Shown here piece by piece: positions 50,363-58,530 of a DNA stretch of 64,000 nucleotides. The stretch's first letter is position 1. Each line of letters begins with the position of its first letter. This DNA comes from Pseudolysobacter antarcticus (lineage in GTDB: Bacteria; Pseudomonadota; Gammaproteobacteria; Xanthomonadales; Rhodanobacteraceae), in NCBI RefSeq assembly GCF_004168365.1, contig NZ_CP035704.1:2976001-3040000 (forward strand), written 5' to 3'. A program made the position numbers and the translations under genes. Under the pieces are notes generated by a model. It did not search any database and had not been told where the DNA came from. It saw nothing but the letters and a program-made list of their open reading frames with translations.

Positions 50363-52300
50363 TCATCTGCTTGCCCGCACGCGCAAGCCAGCTGCGGCTA
50401 ACAGGGCGCCGAGCAAACCCAGCATCCATGTTGATAGAGCAGGTGTCGCCACAGGCACTGCGTTGACAACCAGACCGACAGTGACGCTCGATGGTGCATT
50501 AAGCGCATCGCCTGGGAACACCGCCGTAATCGAAACCATTCCAGGTAGCGGATAGGCGAGCGCGCAAGCGCCACTGCCGTTGACCACAGTCGCCACGCAG
50601 CTTTGGCCGCCGCCAGCAATGTTAACCGTGCCTTCGATGACTCGGTCCGGATTCAAGATCGACCCGCTAGTCAGCGTTACTGTAGCCTTGATTGCCTGAT
50701 CCACCGTCGCCGGGCTCGGCACGAGATTCAGTTCCACAAATGTGGAGGTGCGGAAACTCGCAACCACCGTGCAGTCGGCGTTGACTGGATTGGTGGTGAA
50801 CGTCGTGTCCACCAGCGTGCCGCCGCAAGTGCCGCCCACGCTCGCCACGAAGCCTCCATCCGGGATGACCGCAAACGTCACCGTTCCGCCCGCGGCGACG
50901 GTCTGCGGATTCTCCGAATTGATGATTCCATGCGCACCGCCAATCGGCGTGACGGTGAAGCTCGGCACCAAAGCGGTTGATTCGAAAGCACCGATATCGA
51001 TGACGCCGTTGCGGCGAGGATTCTCTCCTGCATCGAGGGTGAGTCCCGGGGACAACGCAGAGTCGAGCCCGGCGTTGATCGCCGGCGAGCCGATGCCGAG
51101 ACGATAGTCGAGGGGGCGAGCGAGGAAACGCGGATCGGCCTTGATCGTTCCAGGCGGGGACTCGTTAACCGAGTCGTTGCCGAAGCTGAGGTTGTTCGAG
51201 ATCGTCACGGGCAAGGTCGGATCAATGACGAAACCGGCGTCGGTGTTGAAGGCAGTAATATTGTTACTGACAGTCAATTCCGCAACGCCGTTTCGTTCGG
51301 GGCTACCCTGGGTGACGATCCCACGGCGGCCATCGGCGACTGTGTTATTGACAATCCGCACATCGAGCGTTGAGTTACCCTGTGAGACGACGACGATGCC
51401 GCCGGCCTCGTCGCTGTTCCCAGTCTGGCCCGAAATAAGATTGTTCGTCACGAGCGCGCCAAGTCCAGCGGGCTGCCCGCCAATATCGGTGCTGCGTTCT
51501 GATCGCAGCAGAATGCCTGCGTTGAAATTCGAGCCGGTAATGCGGTTGCGATCCAGAAGAACGCTGATGTCCTTGAGACCACCACCGTCGGAAAGTATGC
51601 TTATGCCGGAATTGTTACTGGCAGAAAGGAAACGGATATCGTTGTCGACAATGTCAACGCGCACCGGTGAGCCGGATGACGTAATGTTGATCGCGTCGTC
51701 AGGTGAGTCGCCGTTCATCGAGAATCGGTTGTTGTCAATGGTCATCGTCCGCGTGCACGGATCCCCCCCCGATTCTGGCGCTTGGAAGCCCCTATTACCG
51801 AACCCGATATCATTGCCAATCACTTGCAAACCCAGGTCTGCGTGCACGCAGAAGGCTGTCAACTGACCGATAGACAGACCCCTCACGCTGAAGACGACTG
51901 GAGCGGTGTCGGCAATGACGCGCAACGACGTGAGCGCCGGCGATTGCCCGTCCGCCGCCTCCATGGTCAAACTCTTGTCGATGACATTAACCAAGGGTTC
52001 TGTGTTAAGTGTATTGAAGGCCAATGCGATGGTATCGCCCGACGCGCTCGCATCGATGCAAGCCTGCAATGTTGTGTCGCAGGGTGCAGCGCCCGGAAAG
52101 ACGAACGTCGTAGCGGCATGACTCGTCGCTGAAAGCCCGAGTGCGATGCACGTCAGCAGCATTCTCGCCTGCAGACCAGCGACGCGCGATATGTTCAATT
52201 TTAGAAATTCGAGCAGCGTGAATAATTCGGAAAAGACCGGGCGCAACGAGGCACTACGGATCAGATAATTTCCGAAACCGCGCTCGACGTTGACCGACAT
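50363..52300 (-). CDS. secreted beta-helix protein with IPTL-type C-terminal anchor
   Basis: A probable start is ATG 52300 (GGAAG upstream); other starts up to 52411 or down to 52162 are possible. The signal peptide core is MLLTCIALGLSATSHAA. The middle holds parallel beta-helix repeats (NNTVADGRRGIVTQGSPE, NRITGSNFNAGILLRSE) in a dirigent/CSLREA-like style. Two Ig-like or bacterial repeat-type domains follow (GGAHGIINSENPQTVAAGGT; FRTSTFVELNLVPSPATVDQ). The end is a PALSTWMLGLLGALLAAAGL membrane helix with basic tail, an IPTL-CTERM-like sorting signal. It is probably surface displayed; function unknown. Confidence 0.72.
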   Translation of the reverse strand: MSVNVERGFGNYLIRSASLRPVFSELFTLLEFLKLNISRVAGLQARMLLTCIALGLSATSHAATTFVFPGAAPCDTTLQACIDASASGDTIALAFNTLNTEPLVNVIDKSLTMEAADGQSPALTSLRVIADTAPVVFSVRGLSIGQLTAFCVHADLGLQVIGNDIGFGNRGFQAPESGGDPCTRTMTIDNNRFSMNGDSPDDAINITSSGSPVRVDIVDNDIRFLSASNNSGISILSDGGGLKDISVLLDRNRITGSNFNAGILLRSERSTDIGGQPAGLGALVTNNLISGQTGNSDEAGGIVVVSQGNSTLDVRIVNNTVADGRRGIVTQGSPERNGVAELTVSNNITAFNTDAGFVIDPTLPVTISNNLSFGNDSVNESPPGTIKADPRFLARPLDYRLGIGSPAINAGLDSALSPGLTLDAGENPRRNGVIDIGAFESTALVPSFTVTPIGGAHGIINSENPQTVAAGGTVTFAVIPDGGFVASVGGTCGGTLVDTTFTTNPVNADCTVVASFRTSTFVELNLVPSPATVDQAIKATVTLTSGSILNPDRVIEGTVNIAGGGQSCVATVVNGSGACALAYPLPGMVSITAVFPGDALNAPSSVTVGLVVNAVPVATPALSTWMLGLLGALLAAAGLRVRASR

Positions 52301-52875
52301 CGACTTCCGGCAGCGAATTCCGACAAAATCGTACGAACGCGCTTCGGAAAGTCTTTGCGTTTCTGACTCGCGTACGGATCTTTGCAGCGTTTTACTTCGC
52401 ATGTGGTGCACCTTCGAGCATGTCGGATTCGTCTTAACAGCGAAAAACGAAGTTCCATGCCGAATTACGACAATTGAATGTAATGCTGTCGCGTTGAACT
52501 ACGGCCTACCAACAATTGATTGCGAAATCCTAATACCCACGACTGTTGTCGCTCAGGAAGTCACGACGGTTGCCCTATCCCACAAAATTTAGGCGTACAT
52601 GAACGATCAAAAAGTGGCCTGCAGGAAATGCAACGCGCGCGCTTCGGTTGTTTTGCACATCAGGTGAATGTGACTTTGCTGATGACGCGCAAAACGAGGC
52701 TCAGCAGACGACTACGATGACGCGCAGCGTTTCCATACCGCCATCGCAATCATGCAAAAAGGGATTGTCTGCGACCTCAACCTTTCACATGAGCGCGCGA
52801 AATTGCCGGAATTCGCTGTTGCGACGCCCGCTGCTTGGAAGGGTTAGCCGCGATGGCAGCGCCTGCGAGAGCTTA
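52301..52875. other. 575-bp gap without a convincing gene
   Basis: The region between the beta-helix gene and the DinB gene holds only shadow frames. Around 52774-52850 an imperfect set of inverted segments (CCTCAAC ... GCTTGG ... GTTAGCC) faintly recalls an attC site, but the arms do not pair well. Confidence 0.3.
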
Positions 52876-53382
52876 CTAGAAGCTCTGGGGAACGTCGCGC
52901 AGGAATACAGGCAAATCGGTTGCCGCTGGCGTTACCCCCGCCTGGTACATCATGTCTCCGACAAACCCGCGGTGGTAGGTGCCATGGTTGACGACATGCA
53001 TAATCATCTCACTGCGTGTCATGACACCGTTGCCACCGCCGATAAATTCGAATTGAATTGGCTGGTCGAGATCGTCATTAGACAGCCTGTCGACAAACTC
53101 GATATACCACTGGTCCAATGCCTGGACAGCGCGCCAGAGGTCCGCGAGCGGAGGATGATCTGGCGTGTTGCGCGATATGTAGCCGTGCTCGCGAGCTTGC
53201 AGATGGGCTTGAAAGACGGAGTCTATGACGTAGACATGGTTGAGCGTGTGAACCATGTTGCCGAAGCGAGTCCGACGCTGTCGCACGGCCTCTTCGTAAG
53301 GAAGATCACTCACCATCGAGAAGATCAGTTCATTTGCCCAGGCTTTGTAGCGGACCAACATCCGAACGGTTCTGACAGACAA
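52876..53382 (-). CDS. DinB-family protein
   Basis: The 168-residue four-helix protein starts with TTG behind a strong AAGGAGAG. Metal-binding-type histidines lie in MVHTLNHVYVIDSVFQAHLQ and MIMHVVNHGTYHRGFVGDM, the DinB/YfiT pattern. Some relatives are thiol-dependent transferases (bacillithiol or mycothiol), but most have no known function. It ends PVFLRDVPQSF. It is 33 bp downstream of the VOC gene. Confidence 0.9.
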   Translation of the reverse strand: MSVRTVRMLVRYKAWANELIFSMVSDLPYEEAVRQRRTRFGNMVHTLNHVYVIDSVFQAHLQAREHGYISRNTPDHPPLADLWRAVQALDQWYIEFVDRLSNDDLDQPIQFEFIGGGNGVMTRSEMIMHVVNHGTYHRGFVGDMMYQAGVTPAATDLPVFLRDVPQSF

Positions 53383-53415
53383 GATGACTCTCCTTGCGTT
53401 ATGACGCGAATGGTT

Positions 53416-53826
53416 TCAGCTAGATGGCTGCAGGTCGCCCCGAAAAGCGATGTGGACTTTGTTTCCGTCAGGATCACGGAGGTACGCGCCATAGTAGCCG
53501 ATACCGTATTGTGGGCGAGTTCCTGGAATGCCTTCGTCTGTTCCTCCAGCCAAAAGCCCTGCGGCATAGGCTCGATTTACCGCATCTAAAGATGGTGCTG
53601 TGAACGCGAGCATGCTGCCATTCCCGACTGTAGCGGGCTTTCGGTCGAATGGCAGATAAACGTAAAACCGCGGAAGTGGCGCAATTGTAGAGACCCAGCA
53701 CGAGGCTGCGGGACCGCCGTCAGGAGTGACGGCACGCCTTTGAAGGCCAATAGGGATGAGCACGGAATCATAGAAGGCGGACGCCCTCTCAAGATCGCTG
53801 CATCCGACGGTGATGTGACTGAACAT
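53416..53826 (-). CDS. VOC-family (glyoxalase/dioxygenase fold) protein
   Basis: The 136-residue protein starts MFSHITVGCSDLERASAFYD and ends YGAYLRDPDGNKVHIAFRG, the two ends of a vicinal-oxygen-chelate fold. The first His and a late His are possible metal ligands, but the Glu ligand of many VOC enzymes is not obvious. The substrate is unknown. It begins 35 bp after the attC-like palindrome. Confidence 0.88.
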   Translation of the reverse strand: MFSHITVGCSDLERASAFYDSVLIPIGLQRRAVTPDGGPAASCWVSTIAPLPRFYVYLPFDRKPATVGNGSMLAFTAPSLDAVNRAYAAGLLAGGTDEGIPGTRPQYGIGYYGAYLRDPDGNKVHIAFRGDLQPSS

Positions 53827-53861
53827 AGGGACGCTCTCTCGGATGGAGACGGTTGCTTGCT

Positions 53862-53920
53862 GCCTAGCGAAAAAGTTAAGCAGCCCGACGCAGTCGAGCC
53901 CACTTAAACGCCGGTTAGGT
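53862..53920 (-). repeat. 59-bp attC-like imperfect palindrome
   Basis: Outer arms GCCTAGC (53862-53868) and GTTAGGT (53914-53920) flank inner arms beginning GTTAAG (53875-53880) and ending CTTAAAC (53903-53909, one extra base). The centre is GAC-gca-GTC. On the minus strand the order is ACCTAAC, inner arms, GCTAGGC, like the R''-L''-L'-R' boxes of integron attC sites; the R' core has GCT instead of GTT. It lies between the racemase stop and the VOC start, where a cassette recombination site would be. Confidence 0.4.
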
Positions 53921-54045
53921 TGGCTGGTGAAGGCATAAAGTATTCACCGGGTCACCCGGGCTCTACTTTGCGGAAGAGAACGAATTGGTGAAGTGAATTC
54001 ATGTCGAGTTTCTTCCAAATATCGATCGGGAGAGTTATAGACTTC

Positions 54046-54726
54046 TCATGAAAGAGCAAATTTAACTATTGAGTCGACATGAATTCTGGTCGTGTCAAAT
54101 ACAGGAATGTCAAAATCACGCTGGCTTATCAAGAGTGGAATCTCTGTACATCCCAATATAAGTCCTTCCGCCCCGCGCTCTACTAGCTCATTGACAATTG
54201 AAATATAGCGTCGTTTAGTGTCGTCCCTGATCAGGCCCCTGCCGAGCTCTTCTTTTACTGTTTCCTGAACATAGTCCCTAATTTTTTTATCTTCAGGGAT
54301 CAGGACTTCGAGGCCGAATTCTTCCAAGCCTTTTCGATAGAATTCCATCTCCATAGTAAATATTGTTCCCAACAGTCCTATACGTGCAACTTTTTTTTCT
54401 ACAACAGACTTCGCAGTCTCCGTGACAATATTTATTATTGGAAGACCCACTTGTGATTGAAGACGGCTAGCAAACATATGCGCAGTATTGGCACAAAGTG
54501 CAATAGCCTCGCTGCCACTCCGTTTCAGGCTTTCACAGGCTTCTAGTAGAAGTTCATAGGAATTGTTCCAACTCCTATCTTGGACATCTGCAAAGTTCAG
54601 AGAATAGATCATGCATTCTGCAAAATTCAATCCCCCAAGCCTCGCATTTATTTCTTCATTAAAGAATCTATAGTAATCCAAAGTTGAAACCCAGCTAATT
54701 CCGCCGACTAGTCCTACTTTCTTCAT
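54046..54726 (-). CDS. aspartate/glutamate racemase-family protein, AT-rich
   Basis: From ATG 54726 (GGAGGAG upstream) the protein has 226 residues. It starts MKKVGLVGGISWVSTLDYY. The two catalytic cysteines are Cys78 (AIALCANTAHMF) and Cys193 (GLILGCTEIPLL), both present, so it is probably active. The family interconverts D- and L-amino acids. The gene is visibly richer in A/T and in Lys, Ile and Glu codons than all its neighbours, which indicates recent transfer, possibly from a low-GC donor. An attC-like palindrome lies after its stop. Confidence 0.9.
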   Translation of the reverse strand: MKKVGLVGGISWVSTLDYYRFFNEEINARLGGLNFAECMIYSLNFADVQDRSWNNSYELLLEACESLKRSGSEAIALCANTAHMFASRLQSQVGLPIINIVTETAKSVVEKKVARIGLLGTIFTMEMEFYRKGLEEFGLEVLIPEDKKIRDYVQETVKEELGRGLIRDDTKRRYISIVNELVERGAEGLILGCTEIPLLISQRDFDIPVFDTTRIHVDSIVKFALS

Positions 54727-55159
54727 CTCGACTCCTCCGCACTGTTCCCGTAAAAAGCTCAATCAAATTAGAATAAGAGTTAGAGATGCAGTGTGCTATC
54801 CGCGATCGATGAGCATAAAAAATGCTCATCTTCAAACAGCGTTGGTCAACCTGAATTTTACTCTCCACCTTATACTCCGATTTGGAAATATCCGGTGCGA
54901 TCGGTCATCCATACCAGCGGTGACTCTAGGCAAAGGGATTCGTTGCTGTAATGAAAAATAACTCCTAGCACTCAAGTCCGCGGTATCCACGCATGCGTCC
55001 GCGGACAATACGAACACTCCGTACTTGCGACGCGCCATTCGCTACGCGGACGGCATCAGGATGCTTGCTCAAAATCTGAACCAAAGAGGCAACGTTTTCG
55101 CTGAAGCGAAATCGCGTCTCGTTCAAGTGATTCGCCGAAAGTGAAGTTCATAACTTTTT
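54727..55159. other. 433-bp gap with a perfect hairpin
   Basis: No gene was found (one minus ORF at 54832-55038 lacks motifs). The stem GATGAGCAT (54808-54816) and ATGCTCATC (54822-54830) around AAAAA is a perfect 9-bp hairpin that could end transcription from the GFA gene or protect a message end. Confidence 0.45.
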
Positions 55160-55588
55160 TCACTCGGGCATGACTTCGCCGGACCCACCCAGTTCAGCCG
55201 GAAAATCCTTCAGCTTGAGCAGCCCGTCTTTCATCGGATGCACGGTTTGGGCGTAGTTCACATGTATTCCAGGCGCGAACGCGAAATCCGGAATGGTCGC
55301 GGCATACACGTCGATCAAGCCGAACGTCGGATGGTCAGTCATGAGATGGCCGCCGCATTGCGCGCAAAATTGCCGATCACTCATTTTGGTCTTGCTAAAA
55401 TGACTGATCAGTTCTGCACCTTTTGTGATTTTCACTTTCTCAGGCTTCCACAGCGTGAATGCATTCACCGGCCCAGCCGACCACGAACGGCAAGAATCGC
55501 AGTGGCAATAACCCATTGCCTCGGGCTTACCAGTTACTTCAATTTCCACTGCACCGCAGAAACAGGTGCCAGTATGTTTGTGGGTCAT
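55160..55588 (-). CDS. GFA-family (formaldehyde-activating-enzyme-like) zinc protein
   Basis: The 142-residue protein has the GFA/CENP-V zinc cysteines in TGTCFCGAVEIEV, YCHCDSCRSW and RQFCAQCGGHLM. Some members bind glutathione adducts, but most are uncharacterised. All metal ligands are present and the length is normal. It is a single gene with ATG at 55588. Confidence 0.9.
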   Translation of the reverse strand: MTHKHTGTCFCGAVEIEVTGKPEAMGYCHCDSCRSWSAGPVNAFTLWKPEKVKITKGAELISHFSKTKMSDRQFCAQCGGHLMTDHPTFGLIDVYAATIPDFAFAPGIHVNYAQTVHPMKDGLLKLKDFPAELGGSGEVMPE

Positions 55589-55628
55589 GTTTTCTCTCCG
55601 CCTCGGGATGATGCAACGCTCGCCGTTC

Positions 55629-55744
55629 CACTTGTTCTGAATAGCCGGTCGATACCGTATAACGATCTTCTCTGTGCGTTCACGACATCACGAGAAGAAA
55701 ATGGAATGAAACGACTGTCTCGCTTGGAAATTAGTGCCAGCGCT
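55629..55744 (-). repeat. intergenic repeat, copy 1 (second copy near 63.5 kb)
   Basis: This 115-bp stretch upstream of the GFA gene shares long matches with 63483-63597, including GTTCTGAAT, AACGATC, GTGCGTTC/ATGCGTTC, AAGAAAATGGA and CGCTTGGAAATT. I judge roughly three quarters of positions identical by eye. It does not encode a shared protein. Confidence 0.6.
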
Positions 55745-55863
55745 TCTGCCATTCTGTATCAGGGAAGCACTGATCGAAATTTAGCCGCTACACGATGAGC
55801 GGTAGTTGCCTACAGTAACGTTGCCTCAAGGGAATGAAGGGTTAATTGCGCAGACGGTGAGGC

Positions 55864-56160
55864 CTAGGGCGGCGGATTCTCGATCAAGGCTGCAATGCTG
55901 ACGAACTCCACGCTTGGGGCCACGCCATAGAGACCTGCCACGCGCTCGGTAAGCTCTGCGGTAAAGAATGCTCGTGCCGCATCCTCCGTTTCCCAGACGT
56001 AGAAGTTGAGCGCCTCCCTTCGCTGCGGATCCACAGTGAAAGCCTTGGAGCGCAAGCCTGGCAGATTTACAAACTTGCCCCGCGCTGCGTCGGCGACTTG
56101 TCGCACACGCGCTTCACTGAAGTCATTTCCGTAGCGGAAACGCACCAAAACTCCGATCAT
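55864..56160 (-). CDS. YdhR/antibiotic-biosynthesis-monooxygenase-like protein
   Basis: From ATG 56160 (GGAG nine bases upstream) the product has 98 residues with a dimeric alpha/beta-barrel pattern (MIGVLVRFRYGNDF ... ALNFYVWETEDAARAFFTAE). YdhR-like proteins are putative monooxygenases that use no cofactor. The longer frame from 56268 has no support. Confidence 0.75.
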   Translation of the reverse strand: MIGVLVRFRYGNDFSEARVRQVADAARGKFVNLPGLRSKAFTVDPQRREALNFYVWETEDAARAFFTAELTERVAGLYGVAPSVEFVSIAALIENPPP

Positions 56161-56299
56161 GCTGCATCTCCTAAAAATAACGTCTTCTTGACCTGCGAAT
56201 ATCGGGGCCGGTTGCATGTGACCGCAGGCATAATTGGTGGGCTGCTTGTTATCGGTTTCGTCTAGCAAAAAAAAGTACCCGGCAGTCGCGATCGGCCCG

Positions 56300-56380
56300 A
56301 GTCAAGAGCGATTACACCTGGAGGAGAGGAACTACCCTTCAGTTATATATAAACGAGTTTTTCTATCGGGATGCGACAAG
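56300..56380 (-). repeat. dispersed intergenic repeat, copy A
   Basis: About 80 bp here match 57303-57387: CAAGAGCGATTACACCTGGA, then CTTCAGTTATATATAAACGA, then CTATCGGGATGCGACA. Differences are a few substitutions, one extra G in the purine run and two extra TA bases. It lies just after the cupin gene stop on the minus strand. Confidence 0.75.
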
Positions 56381-56396
56381 TGCGTAGGCATGTCTC

Positions 56397-56726
56397 TCAG
56401 TCGACAATAAAAAGCTTGGCGCCTACGGCTGTGTAGGAGCGATGAGGTTCTGCGTTGTCTGCGACTTGGTAGCTCATGCCGGGCTTTAGCGTGAACTTTC
56501 TTCCGTCTGCCAATTCCGTGTGCAGCTCGCCTTCCATGCACAAAAGGATGTGCCCCTTTACGCACCAGTGGTCGGCGATGTAGCCGGCCGTGTATTCGAC
56601 CTTTCGAACACGGATAGATCCAAAGTTCATGGTGCGCCAATGAGCGACGCCGCTTTCGCCATTGCGTTCAGTTCGCTCGATTTGGGACCAATCGGTGATG
56701 CCGAAAGGGATGTCTGAGATTTGCAA
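56397..56726 (-). CDS. DHCW-motif cupin-fold protein
   Basis: The 109-residue single-domain cupin starts with TTG behind AGGAG at the right spacing. The core is YIADHWCVKGHILLCMEGEL, then GMSYQVADNAEPHRSY and the end AKLFIVD. This is the pattern of the small 'DHCW motif cupin' family, of unknown function. The histidines could bind a metal. Confidence 0.85.
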   Translation of the reverse strand: MQISDIPFGITDWSQIERTERNGESGVAHWRTMNFGSIRVRKVEYTAGYIADHWCVKGHILLCMEGELHTELADGRKFTLKPGMSYQVADNAEPHRSYTAVGAKLFIVD

Positions 56727-56895
56727 CTTTCACTCCTGATGAGCTCGGCTGACGTACTTTGTTGCGAGTCGCAACGGCGGTGATTTACCTAAAAGGTTTT
56801 CTACAGCCTCAAGGTTTGAATTAACGTGGCGCCCGCGGCAGCGGAAAGTGCACGCCAGAATCGGCTCGATCATATTGTTGCCTCGCGCGACCTTC

Positions 56896-57117
56896 TCACT
56901 TGAGGCCGTTGATCGGCGCTTGCACGGATGGCCATACGACCGCTTGAGCCACTATGACATTATGGCCATTGAACGTTGCCGCGGGTGAGCCGTACAGCAG
57001 ATAACCCAAGGCCAAGGCGTCGCTGACCTTTTGACAAAACGCAGCATTGTCAGCGCCGGTGAGCACGCGGTAAACGGGCAAACCAATGGGTGAGAGCGGT
57101 GATTTCTCGGTAGACAT
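56896..57117 (-). CDS. DUF1737 small protein
   Basis: The 73-residue protein starts MSTEKSPLSPIGLPVYRVLT and continues FCQKVSDALALGYLLYGSPA, then NVIVAQAVVWP. This matches DUF1737, a short cytoplasmic domain of unknown function often fused or single. The longer frame to 57315 reads through the repeat elements and is not real. It lies directly after the terminator-like hairpin at 57219-57254. Confidence 0.82.
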   Translation of the reverse strand: MSTEKSPLSPIGLPVYRVLTGADNAAFCQKVSDALALGYLLYGSPAATFNGHNVIVAQAVVWPSVQAPINGLK

Positions 57118-57218
57118 TGTATGGGTGAAATCAAGGTTGGAAGAGCGATGCGACGCGCCAGCGTGACGACACTTAATCGCTGTCGCGTAATGGCGGAGCC
57201 CTCGCTGTCGGCTTCTCG

Positions 57219-57254
57219 AAAAAAAGCACGGGCCGATTGCAAACGGCCCGTGCA
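57219..57254 (-). terminator. strong minus-strand terminator-like hairpin
   Basis: A perfect 9-bp stem GCACGGGCC / GGCCCGTGC with a 10-base loop is followed on the minus strand by seven T. Nothing coding lies just upstream on the minus strand, so it may be a terminator carried by the repeat element, or an attenuator in front of the DUF1737 gene. Confidence 0.6.
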
Positions 57255-57281
57255 AAGAGCGTTTCCACCCCGGGGAGGGAA
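57226..57281 (-). repeat. dispersed intergenic repeat, partial copy B
   Basis: The order GCACGGGCCGATT, then CAAAGAGCGTTTCCACC, then GGGGAGGGAA is repeated in the adjacent copy C (57288-57341). The tail with TTATATAAACGAG is missing in copy B. Confidence 0.65.
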
Positions 57282-57287
57282 GAAACG

Positions 57288-57388
57288 CACGGGCCGATTT
57301 TGGCAGCCCATGCAAAGAGCGATTCCACCTGGAGGAGGGAACTGCCTTCAGTTATATAAACGAGTTTTTGTATCGGGATGCGACACGT
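57288..57388 (-). repeat. dispersed intergenic repeat, full copy C
   Basis: It contains the full order GCACGGGCCGATT, CAAAGAGCGATTCCACCTGG, TTCAGTTATATAAACGAG and GTATCGGGATGCGACA. The last three blocks also form copy A at 56300-56380, about 1 kb away in the same orientation. The DUF1737 and cupin genes lie between the copies. Confidence 0.7.
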
Positions 57389-57402
57389 ACCTCAGGCGGA
57401 GC

Positions 57403-58354
57403 GCTTGAACGCATCGCGGTTGAAGTTGCTTCAGCGACTGACGAAACATGCATGAGCTTCGATAGTCGGCGCATCTTGCGCGTGCGGAATGGCATTGTCT
57501 GCAAATGTCGTAAAAGGTCCTTCAAATTCGTTCTACGGTGCTATTCACCCACCAAAGGACGCATCACGACGATGAAGAACAAGATTGATCTTTCGGGCAT
57601 GCTTATGACCGTTGCGAAATTCTCGGCCTGCTTGCTGCCCCTTGCACCACTACATGTCGTAGCGCAGGTTGTTGATACATCGTTTCACAACTCGAATTTA
57701 CGTGATGGCACATTGCTGCGTGATCCCGGCAGTGACGCTCCGCTCTCGTTTCTAGTGGACGAATCATTCGATCAAGTCGCGCCGCCGGTACTCCCCCAAG
57801 GCTGGAGATCCACCGCCACCAACTGGCAGACCGTCGAGGATTTAATTGCGATCAGTGCACCGAACGCGGCGCACGTTTTTGAGCCACCGTTCATCTCCGA
57901 CAATTTTCTCTTTGCACCGGCATTCATCAGTGTGGCCCATATGCAACTCAGGTTTAAGCAACGGATGGACATAGAATACAGTAAGGCAGCGCCTGATTTC
58001 GCGTACGACGGCGTTGTCCTCGAGATCGCGGGTTCACGCAACGGCCCTTTCTTTGACATCGAAAATAAGGGAGGAACCTTTGCAAGCGGCGGTTACACGC
58101 ATCTTATTTCGATCAGCAACAATCCGCTCGCGGGGCGAAATGTCTGGAGCGGTCTCGTTCCCGACTACAAGGACGTTGTCGTCAATTTACCGCCGTCGTT
58201 AATCGGATGTCTGTTGTTCGTGCGTTGGAGAATGGGCACCGATGGAGACCTCGTCGGCGCCGATGGCTACTATCTCGACAACGTCCAGTTCGGCGTACCC
58301 AATGAATATATCTTTGCAGATACATTTGAAAAAACGCCGCAAGCCTGTTTGTAA
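57403..58354 (+). repeat. tandem duplication, unit 1
   Basis: Starting at GCTTGAAC (57403) this unit repeats at 58531 with a period near 1128 bp. The leader of about 165 bp and the whole gene are duplicated. The leaders have diverged more than the coding parts. Confidence 0.9.
57572..58354 (+). CDS. secreted single-domain protein, duplicate 1, C-terminal IFADTFE tag
   Basis: This protein has 260 residues and a signal peptide (FSACLLPLAPLHVVA|Q). The domain reads FDQVAPPVLPQGW, NFLFAPAFISVAHMQLRFKQ, DGVVLEIAGSRNGPFFDI, LVPDYKDVVVNLPP, VRWRMGTDGDLVGADGYYLD. This is a jelly-roll, MAM/laminin-G-like fold in style. The same domain closes the beta-helix protein at 61.2 kb. It ends EYIFADTFEKTPQACL. 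The start was chosen by identity with copy 2; the longer frame from 57368 is leader DNA. Compared with copy 2 there are seven amino-acid changes. Its role is unknown, possibly ligand binding outside the cell. Confidence 0.8.
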   Translation: MKNKIDLSGMLMTVAKFSACLLPLAPLHVVAQVVDTSFHNSNLRDGTLLRDPGSDAPLSFLVDESFDQVAPPVLPQGWRSTATNWQTVEDLIAISAPNAAHVFEPPFISDNFLFAPAFISVAHMQLRFKQRMDIEYSKAAPDFAYDGVVLEIAGSRNGPFFDIENKGGTFASGGYTHLISISNNPLAGRNVWSGLVPDYKDVVVNLPPSLIGCLLFVRWRMGTDGDLVGADGYYLDNVQFGVPNEYIFADTFEKTPQACL

Positions 58355-58530
58355 TACGAAGACCGGCGACATTCTGTGTTGACCCTAGCTTGCGAGCGAA
58401 GAAAGCTTATGGGCTTCCCCAAGCGGTTTAAGTGAAATTGTGCGGTGCATATGGGAACGCCGATGCTCGACTGAACGAAATTAACTGTTCGCATTGGTAA
58501 GTCGTTACATGCCATTCGCGGTTAATGGGG

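Noticed and set aside
52774-52850. Second attC-like site after the DinB gene
   Set aside because: The outer boxes (CCTCAAC, GTTAGCC) break the consensus and the inner arms do not pair.
57219-57388. Possible CRISPR array
   Set aside because: Only two or three repeat units of unequal length, with no regular spacers and no cas genes in the window.
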